A stretch of 64,000 bases of DNA, taken from positions 4,338,198 through 4,402,197 of the forward strand of contig NZ_AP023355.1 in the NCBI RefSeq assembly GCF_016865425.1, given 5' to 3'. This DNA is from Actinocatenispora thailandica. Its GTDB lineage: Bacteria > Actinomycetota > Actinomycetes > Mycobacteriales > Micromonosporaceae. The position numbers and the translations under genes are program-made. Positions within the stretch are counted from its first letter, which is position 1. Each line of letters opens with the position of its first letter. The notes beneath the pieces were generated by a model. It did not search any database and was not told where the DNA came from. It saw nothing but the letters and a program-made list of their open reading frames with translations. This document shows positions 58,325 through 64,000 of the stretch, in pieces.

Positions 58325-60487
58325 TCAGGGCCGGCGCAGCCGGCGCAGTTCCCGGCGCAGCAGCCGGATGCCCAGGTGGTACGGGAGGGTGGCGAGGTAG
58401 CCGACCCGGTAGGTCACCGACCGGCGCAGGGTGCCTAGCTCGGACAGCCGCCGGTCGCGCTCCGCGACGGTGACGTCCAGCCAACCGATCTGTGCCCGCG
58501 CGTCGGCGAGCTCGGCGCCCAGCGCACCGATCACCGCGAGCGCCTCGGCGTACCCGCGCGGCGGTGGTGTGGCGAGCGCCGGGTCGGCCGCCCAGCGGGG
58601 CTGCCCGGCCGCGTACCGGACGGCCTCGGCGTGCTCGCCCGGCTCGGCGCCGCCCGCCACCGCCTGCCCCGGCGCCAGCTGGCCGGCGCCCGGTTCCTCC
58701 GCCGCCGGCGGCGGCTCGTCCGTGCCGAGCGGAGCGGTCAGGTACACCGCCAGGGCGGCGGCGTCGGCGAGCTCGCGCGCCGAGGTGGTGACGTCGGCGG
58801 TGGCGGCCAGCGTGCTGGCCAGCCGGTCGGCGGACAGGCCGGCCGGCCACGGGTGCGGCGCGCCGCTGGCCAGCAACCGGTAGGCGAACCGCTGCAGGCC
58901 GCGCAGGAACACCAGCCGGACCGGTACCGCTACCCCCGACGACCAGCTGCGATCCGCCAACCGCAGGACCAGCGAGCCGGTCGGGCCGGCGGCGCCGTCC
59001 GGGCCGGCACCGTCCCGGTCGACGTCGCCGGTGTCGCCGGCCTCCGGCATCGCACCGTCCGGGTCGGCGGGGGCGGGGCCGACCAGGACGGCGTCGCAGG
59101 TGGCGAGCACCCGGTCGGCGCGGCAGAGCGGGTCCTCCCCCGCCTCGTCGTCGGACCAGACCGCGCGCCACCGGCCGGCTTGCGCACCGGTCCCGAGGAA
59201 GCCGAGATACCCGGTGACCAGCCCGCGTACCGCGACGAGGTCACCGTGGCGGCAGGCCGCAGCCAGCGCGTCCGCCAGGCTCTCCCCCGCCGGTACCGCT
59301 CCGGTCAGCCGGCGCGGATCCCGGCGCAGGTGGTCCAGCAGCCGGACGGAGTGGTCGGGCCGCAGCGGCTCGGCCCGCCAGCCGGCCCCGGCCCGGCGCA
59401 CCACCCGGGGCACCGCCCAGTACGCCGGTTGCCCCCGGTCGGCGAGCACGATCGCCGCCGGCGCCGTGTCGAGGGCGTCGGTCACATCAGCCGGCGGCCT
59501 GCCGTCGGCCGCCGGCTCGGTACGGCCCGGCTCAGGGTGAGCCGGGCCGGTGCCGACCGGTTCGGTGCCGACCGGTTCGGTGCCGACCGGCCCGGGGTGG
59601 ACCGCCGCGGAGCGGCTGCCCGTACCGGTCACCGATCCGACGCGACGGGTGGTGATGGCGATCCAGTGTGGTGCGAGCGGGAACCCGAGGCCGTGGCGTA
59701 CCGCTTGGTACGCGAGCCGGCCCGGGTCGGTGAGCGCCGGGCCGGCGTGGGCCGCGGCGTACCCGGCGGCGATCAGCCGGGCCGGCACCTCGGCCGCGGT
59801 GTCGCCACCCTCGGGGTACGGCGGCAGCGCAGTCGCGGTGGCGACGAGCCCCGGATAGCCGGCGAGCAGTGTCCGGACCGGCAACCCGGCCGCCGCGAGC
59901 ACACCGGGTACCGCGGCCACCCCGCCCGGCACGCCGTCGATCCCGGCCGCCGAACCGGCCGGGTCGACACCGGGCCCGGCAGTGGTCGGTGCGTCCCCGT
60001 GCACCAGCCGGTCCAGACCGAACGGGTTGGGCACCAGGACGACGACCGGCGCGCCGGGGCGGGCCAGCGCACCGATCGTCGCGAGCGTCGCCGGCCAGGA
60101 TCCCGGTAGGTGGTCCGGGCCGGACAGGATCACCGGGTCGTCCACCGCGAGGACCGCGTCGTAGCCGGAGCCGGCCGGGATGCGGTCCAACCCACCGCAG
60201 CGGACCCGGACACCGGCCGCGGCGAGCCGTACCCGCGCGGCGGCGGCATCCGGCAGGCTGCGCAGCACCAGGTCCACCTGGCTGCCGCGGGCGGCCAGCG
60301 CGGTGAGCAACGAGTCGTGGTACCGGCCCAGGACCAGCGTGCGGCCCGTCGCCGGCAACGCCTCGGCCAGTAGCGGCAGCAGCCAGTCCCCGTACCGGTC
60401 GGTACCGTCCAGATCGGACTCGCCGAGCAGCTCGCCGCCCAGCAGCGGAACCGCGCCGGCGTCCACGGTCACCGTCGACGCGCTCAT
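58325..60487 (-). CDS. Large protein with degenerate methyltransferase-like N-terminus, unknown
   Basis: This is a 720-residue protein. ATG 60487 has GAGGAA 6 bases upstream. Residues about 30-180 resemble a Rossmann fold of the methyltransferase kind (TLVLGRYHDSLLTALAARG, then SGYDAVLAVDDPVIL), but motif I lacks the glycine-rich loop. A long Pro/Gly/Glu-rich insert (about 300-350, with VGTEP repeats) follows, then a second globular region (about 370-560). The C-terminus is helical and basic (VAERDRRLSELGTLRRSVTYRVG, then LRRELRRLRR). Such a tail often sits at the end of glycosyltransferases in surface-glycan clusters. No activity can be named. It is 15 bases upstream of the preceding gene in the operon. 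Confidence 0.5.
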   Translation of the reverse strand: MSASTVTVDAGAVPLLGGELLGESDLDGTDRYGDWLLPLLAEALPATGRTLVLGRYHDSLLTALAARGSQVDLVLRSLPDAAAARVRLAAAGVRVRCGGLDRIPAGSGYDAVLAVDDPVILSGPDHLPGSWPATLATIGALARPGAPVVVLVPNPFGLDRLVHGDAPTTAGPGVDPAGSAAGIDGVPGGVAAVPGVLAAAGLPVRTLLAGYPGLVATATALPPYPEGGDTAAEVPARLIAAGYAAAHAGPALTDPGRLAYQAVRHGLGFPLAPHWIAITTRRVGSVTGTGSRSAAVHPGPVGTEPVGTEPVGTGPAHPEPGRTEPAADGRPPADVTDALDTAPAAIVLADRGQPAYWAVPRVVRRAGAGWRAEPLRPDHSVRLLDHLRRDPRRLTGAVPAGESLADALAAACRHGDLVAVRGLVTGYLGFLGTGAQAGRWRAVWSDDEAGEDPLCRADRVLATCDAVLVGPAPADPDGAMPEAGDTGDVDRDGAGPDGAAGPTGSLVLRLADRSWSSGVAVPVRLVFLRGLQRFAYRLLASGAPHPWPAGLSADRLASTLAATADVTTSARELADAAALAVYLTAPLGTDEPPPAAEEPGAGQLAPGQAVAGGAEPGEHAEAVRYAAGQPRWAADPALATPPPRGYAEALAVIGALGAELADARAQIGWLDVTVAERDRRLSELGTLRRSVTYRVGYLATLPYHLGIRLLRRELRRLRRP

Positions 60488-60614
60488 CGCCGTTCCTCCC
60501 TCGTCGAAACGACAGCGGGGTGCCCGGACGCACTCCGGCCGCGACTCGCACGCCGCTGCCCGCAGGTCGGCGCGTGCCGCCCGGCGCCGGCCGGCCGGGT
60601 CGGTTCGATGCGGT

Positions 60615-61484
60615 TCACGCCACCGACTCCGTCCCGGCCCGCTGCCCGAGGGGTGGCCAGCCGAGCAGGTCGGCGAGTTCGGCCGGCGGCGCGACGTGCC
60701 GGACACCCAGCTCCTGCCGGGCCACCTCGGCCGCCTGCTCCGGATCCACCTCGGGTACGTGCAGTTCGGGCCAGAGCCGGCGGATCCGGGCGATCCCGCC
60801 GTACGCGGGGTGCTCGTTCTCGATCATCATCGGGTCGCCGTAGACCCCCACCCGGCAGCCGGCGGCGGCGCCGTACAGCACGGCGGTGCACAGCCGGTTC
60901 GCCGCCACCCAGCGGTGCGCCCGCAGCTCGGCCAGCTGCTTGTTCAGAAACCACGGGTCGGTGCCCTGGTAGTGGCCGCCGCGCGGTCCATGCGTGATCA
61001 CCCGGAAGCCGAACGACTCGTACATCTCGCGCAGCTGCGGATGCCTGAACTCCAGCCAGTACAGGCAGATCGTGACCGGCGGTTCAGCCCGCTCGACGAT
61101 CTCCGCGGCGAGCGCCCGGTGATCGCCGAACACCGACTGCGCCTCCCACCCGTGGAACGGGTAGAAGATCGTCCCGCGCCGCTCCGGGGGCGGCCCGACC
61201 GCCCCGCCGGCGCCGCCGGCCGGCGCACCCGGGGTGGCGAGCAGGTAGGCGAAGGGCGCGCCGATCACCCGGTAGCCGTGCCGGCCGGCGAGCATGCCGC
61301 GCCGGCGCGGCCCGTCCGACCAGACCAGCCGCGGCACCCCGGGCGCCGGGCTGTCGTCGGCGCCGTACCCGTCGTGCACGTTCCAGCCGTGCTGCAGGTA
61401 CCCCCAGATCCGTGGCGGTGCGGCCAGCCCGCAGTAGCGGGCCAGCGCGTGCGCGTGCCCGTACCAGTGGTTCTGGTGGTTCAT
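60615..61484 (-). CDS. Unrecognised enzyme-like protein of the glycan cluster
   Basis: This is a 289-residue protein, ATG 61484. It is a soluble mixed alpha/beta protein with many conserved-looking aromatic runs (WYGHAHALARYCGL, IWGYLQHGWNVHDGY, FYPFHGWEAQSVFGDH, GVYGDPMMIENEHP). The start lies 50 bases after the PseC stop. There is no signal peptide. I do not recognise the family. Because it lies between a PseC-like aminotransferase and the large unknown protein, it probably belongs to the same polysaccharide pathway, possibly as a glycosyltransferase. Confidence 0.5.
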   Translation of the reverse strand: MNHQNHWYGHAHALARYCGLAAPPRIWGYLQHGWNVHDGYGADDSPAPGVPRLVWSDGPRRRGMLAGRHGYRVIGAPFAYLLATPGAPAGGAGGAVGPPPERRGTIFYPFHGWEAQSVFGDHRALAAEIVERAEPPVTICLYWLEFRHPQLREMYESFGFRVITHGPRGGHYQGTDPWFLNKQLAELRAHRWVAANRLCTAVLYGAAAGCRVGVYGDPMMIENEHPAYGGIARIRRLWPELHVPEVDPEQAAEVARQELGVRHVAPPAELADLLGWPPLGQRAGTESVA

Positions 61485-61534
61485 CGCCGTCCTCACTCGA
61501 TCTGCCGTGCCGCGCTGGTGTCTGTTGTGGACGC

Positions 61535-62659
61535 TCAGGTGAGCAGGGCGCGCAGCCGCTCGACGACCCGGTCCTGGTCGGTGTCGGTCAGCCCGGGATA
61601 CATCGGCAGCGACAGCTGCTCGGCGTAGTACGCCTCGGCGTTCGGGCACAGCCCGCGCCGGTAGCCGGCGTCGGCGAACACCGGGTGCCAGTACACCGGC
61701 ACGTAGTTGACCTGCACGCCGATCCCGCCGGCGCGCATCCCGTCGTAGATCTCCCGGCGCCGGCCGCCGAGCACCCGCACCGGGAACAGGTGCCAGGCCG
61801 GCGTCACGTCCGCCCGCTGCGCCGGCAGCGCCAGGCCGTCCACGTCGGACAGCAGGCGGCGGTACCGGTCGGCCAGCTCGGCGCGGCGGGACAGGAAGGC
61901 CGACAGCCGGCGCAGCTGCACGCTGCCGATCGCGCAGAGCACGTCCGGCAGCCGGTAGTTGAGCCCGAACTCGTGCACCTCCTGGTGCCAGCCGCCCTGA
62001 TCGGTGATGCGGAACTCGTCCGCCTCCCGGACCAGCCCGATGTTACGGAACCGGGCGGCCCGCCGGGCCAGTTCGGCGTCCCCGGTGACGACCGCGCCGC
62101 CCTCGGCGGTGGTCAGGTTCTTCGTCGGGAAGAACGAGAACGTGGTCAGGTCGGCGATCGAGCCGACCGGCGCCCCCCGATACGATGCGCCGATCGAGTG
62201 CGCGGCGTCGTCCAGCAGCAGCGCCCCGGCGCTGTCGGCGACCGACCGCAGCGCGTCGTAGTCCGCCGGGTGGCCGGCGTAGTCGACCGCGGCGACCACC
62301 CGGGTGCGGTCGGTCAGTGCGGCCTTCGCGGCGGCCGGGTCCAGCAGCGCGGTGTCCGGCTCGACGTCGGCGAACACCACGGTGGCGCCGAGCAGCGCGG
62401 CCGTCGAGGCGGTCGCCACGAACGTCATCGGGCTGGTCACGACCTCGTCGCCGGGCCCGATCCCGGCCGCCGCGTACGCGGTGTGCAGCGCGGCGGTGCC
62501 GGACGTGACGCTGACCGCGTGCGCGCCGCCGGCCACGGTGGACAGTTCGGCCTCGAACGCGCGGACCGCGGGGCCGGTGGTCAGCCAGTCGCCGCGCAGC
62601 ACCGCCGCGACCGCCTCGATCTCCTCGTCGCCGATCGACTGCCGACCGTACGGGAGCAC
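61535..62659 (-). CDS. pseC: PseC-like UDP-4-amino-sugar aminotransferase (DegT family)
   Basis: This is a 374-residue protein, GTG 62659, one base after the PseB stop. It starts with LPYGRQSIGDEEIEAVAAVLRGDWLTTGP, matching the PseC N-terminus (two adjacent motifs). PLP-binding features are SVTSGTAALHTAY, LLDDAAHSIGASYRG and the Schiff-base Lys in FSFFPTKNLTTAEGGA (about residue 185). The enzyme aminates C4 of UDP-4-keto-6-deoxy-L-AltNAc. Together with PseB it starts pseudaminic acid synthesis, or makes an amino-dideoxy sugar for the same glycan. Confidence 0.88.
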   Translation of the reverse strand: MLPYGRQSIGDEEIEAVAAVLRGDWLTTGPAVRAFEAELSTVAGGAHAVSVTSGTAALHTAYAAAGIGPGDEVVTSPMTFVATASTAALLGATVVFADVEPDTALLDPAAAKAALTDRTRVVAAVDYAGHPADYDALRSVADSAGALLLDDAAHSIGASYRGAPVGSIADLTTFSFFPTKNLTTAEGGAVVTGDAELARRAARFRNIGLVREADEFRITDQGGWHQEVHEFGLNYRLPDVLCAIGSVQLRRLSAFLSRRAELADRYRRLLSDVDGLALPAQRADVTPAWHLFPVRVLGGRRREIYDGMRAGGIGVQVNYVPVYWHPVFADAGYRRGLCPNAEAYYAEQLSLPMYPGLTDTDQDRVVERLRALLT

Positions 62660-62660
62660 C

Positions 62661-63650
62661 TCAGCTCGCCTTCGCGGCGACGAGCATCTCGCGCAGCTGC
62701 TCGACCGACAGCCACAGGTCGTTGGTGTCGGAGCGGAAGCTGAAGTCGGCCGGTACCGTCTCCGCCTCGGCCGGCGGCCGGTAGCCCCACGTCGCGATCG
62801 TCGGCTGCAGCACGTACCGGTCGGCCAGCCGCAGCGCGCGCCGCCCCTCCTCCGGCGAGATCATCTCCTCGTGCAGCTTCTCCCCGGGGCGGACGCCGAT
62901 CTCGTGGGTCGGCGCGTCCGGCGCCACCGCGGTGGCCAGATCCAGCACCCGCATGCTGGGGATGCGCGGCACGTACAGCTCGCCGCCGGCCATCAGGTCG
63001 AACGAGTCGACGACGAACTGCACCGCGGCCGGCAGGCTGATCCAGAACCGGGTCATCCGCTTGTCGGTGATCGGCAGCGACTTGCCCTCGGCGGCCAGCT
63101 TGGCGAAGAACGGGATGACCGAGCCGCGGCTGCCCATCACGTTGCCGTACCGCACGACCGCGAACCGGGTGGGGTGGTGCGCGGCGTAGTGGTTCGCCGA
63201 CACGAACAGCTTGTCCGCGACGAGCTTGGTCGCCCCGTACAGGTTGATCGGGCTGGACGCCTTGTCGGTGGACAGCGCGACCACCTTGCGCACGCCGCTG
63301 TCGATGGCCGCCTCGACCACGTTCTGCGAGCCGGCGACGTTGGTCTGCACGTACTCGAACGGGTTGTACTCGGCGGTGTCGACCTGCTTGAGCGCGGCGG
63401 CGTGCACCACGTACTGGACGCCGTGCATGGCCCGGCGCAGCCGGTCCACGTCGCGGATGTCGCCGATGAACCAACGCAACCGTGAATCGTCGTTGAACAG
63501 TTGACGAACCTCGTACTGTTTGAGCTCGTCCCGGGAGAACACCACCACCCGGGCCGGGTCATGATGGTCCAGCAGGTGCCGAATGAAGGCCTTGCCGAAC
63601 GAACCGGTTCCCCCGGTGATGAGAATGTCTGAACCCGTGAGTGTGGACAC
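62661..63650 (-). CDS. pseB: PseB-like UDP-GlcNAc 4,6-dehydratase (inverting)
   Basis: This is a 329-residue protein. GTG 63650 starts just before STLTGSDILITGGTGSFGKAFIRHLL. A TTG three codons upstream with GGAAGGA is an alternative. It is an extended SDR: the Rossmann loop GGTGSFGKAF, VVFSRDELKQYEVRQLF, then VHAAALKQVDTAEYNPFEYVQTN and ALSTDKASSPINLYGATKLVADK (several motifs). The STDKA-PINLYGATK active site is that of PseB rather than of retaining dehydratases. It makes UDP-2-acetamido-2,6-dideoxy-beta-L-arabino-4-hexulose. The operon runs from here to 54474. Confidence 0.9.
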   Translation of the reverse strand: MSTLTGSDILITGGTGSFGKAFIRHLLDHHDPARVVVFSRDELKQYEVRQLFNDDSRLRWFIGDIRDVDRLRRAMHGVQYVVHAAALKQVDTAEYNPFEYVQTNVAGSQNVVEAAIDSGVRKVVALSTDKASSPINLYGATKLVADKLFVSANHYAAHHPTRFAVVRYGNVMGSRGSVIPFFAKLAAEGKSLPITDKRMTRFWISLPAAVQFVVDSFDLMAGGELYVPRIPSMRVLDLATAVAPDAPTHEIGVRPGEKLHEEMISPEEGRRALRLADRYVLQPTIATWGYRPPAEAETVPADFSFRSDTNDLWLSVEQLREMLVAAKAS

Positions 63651-63741
63651 TGCCTTCAACGATTCCTTCCAAGAAAACGCCGTGTTGCGGTCAGTGAAAA
63701 CCGACGAGGTTATTACCAGGTGAACACCGAATGGGAACGAC

Positions 63742-64000
63742 ATGACGAGAATCATCGGCATTGTGCAGGCCAGGATGGGCTCGACGCGGCTGCCCGGCAA
63801 GGTACTGCGGCCGCTCGGCGGGCGCAGCGTGCTGGGCTGGGTGATCCGGGCGGCCCGCGCCTCGGGCGCCCTGGACGAGCTGGTGGTCGCCACCACCACT
63901 GACCCGGCCGACGACGCGGTCGTCGCCGAGGCGACCGCGCTGGGCGTGGCGACCAGCCGCGGCTCGGTGCACGACGTGCTCTCCCGGTTCGTCGCGGCGC
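63742..64000 (+). CDS. Cytidylyltransferase (PseF/SpsF-like), cut by the right edge
   Basis: The first 86 residues are visible, from ATG 63742. The start reads RIIGIVQARMGSTRLPGKVLRPLGG, a nucleotidyltransferase motif of the SpsF/PseF/NeuA group, followed by VLGWVIRAARASGALDELVVATTTDPADDAV. Relatives activate nonulosonic acids as CMP sugars or serve in spore-coat polysaccharide synthesis. It is divergent from PseB and separated by 91 bases, the likely shared control region. The remainder lies beyond the window. Confidence 0.8.
   Translation, partial: MTRIIGIVQARMGSTRLPGKVLRPLGGRSVLGWVIRAARASGALDELVVATTTDPADDAVVAEATALGVATSRGSVHDVLSRFVAA

Noticed and set aside
1-64000. tRNA or rRNA genes, insertion sequences and phage genes
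   Set aside because: I looked for T-loop motifs, transposase-like proteins, terminal inverted repeats and integrases and found none that held up.

Overview
The window is very GC-rich DNA with strong third-position GC bias, many GTG starts and many operons whose genes overlap by 4 bases (GTGA or ATGA). The gene content includes a BlaI/M56 pair, MoxR/DUF58/DUF4129, Tat-exported beta-helix proteins, a CU044_5270-type protein beside an ECF sigma factor, a sucrase/ferredoxin-like protein and a nonulosonic-acid sugar cluster. Together these point to the chromosome of a soil actinomycete. The closest family may be Micromonosporaceae, but that is an inference. I saw no tRNA, rRNA, insertion sequence, phage or CRISPR array.

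Layout. 1-4.0 kb (minus): start of a Tat-exported protein, a CBS-domain protein, a GreA/GreB-like factor, then a compact three-gene unit made of a small protein with three 27-residue repeats, a JmjC/cupin oxygenase and a sucrase/ferredoxin-like protein. 4.6-9.9 kb: a four-gene catabolic operon (class III aminotransferase, enolase-superfamily enzyme, amidohydrolase, SDR) opposite an IclR regulator, with two matching operators between them. 10.3-14.7 kb: two tandem paralogous Tat-exported beta-helix proteins, the first with a frameshift. 14.8-18.8 kb: a TetR-led operon (DoxX, BtaA-like, DUF2071, methyltransferase, membrane protein) that may act on lipids. 18.9-23.3 kb: ADP-ribosylglycohydrolase, a DUF1801-like protein, a divergent FAD monooxygenase/MarR pair and a methyltransferase. 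23.5-25.1 kb: a diacylglycerol-glucosyltransferase-like enzyme and a small Cys/His-rich protein. 25.3-29.9 kb: a MoxR/DUF58/DUF4129 operon. 30.2-36.7 kb: a secreted protein, an HxlR/NmrA pair, a quinone oxidoreductase/MarR pair with three operators, and PAP2 phosphatase/BlaI/M56 peptidase. 36.8-40.5 kb: an unknown protein, a secreted protein and an arginyl-tRNA synthetase. 40.8-46.5 kb: an XRE-cupin regulator and a five-gene hydroxyproline catabolic operon. 46.6-54.1 kb: AraC/DUF1772, ECF sigma plus CU044_5270 protein, a two-component system and a CoiA-like protein. 54.5-64.0 kb: a cell-surface glycan cluster with PseB, PseC and a cytidylyltransferase.

Regulation is unusually readable. Six regulator genes have convincing dyad operators at their own promoters. 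Two of these operators recur elsewhere. The BlaI-type promoter upstream of blaI has a close copy (41 of 54 bases by my count) upstream of the glycosyltransferase gene about 10.5 kb away. The XRE-cupin operator recurs at the promoter of the hydroxyproline operon. The least explained unit is the repeat-protein/JmjC/ferredoxin-like trio, which looks like a substrate encoded beside its modifying enzymes.
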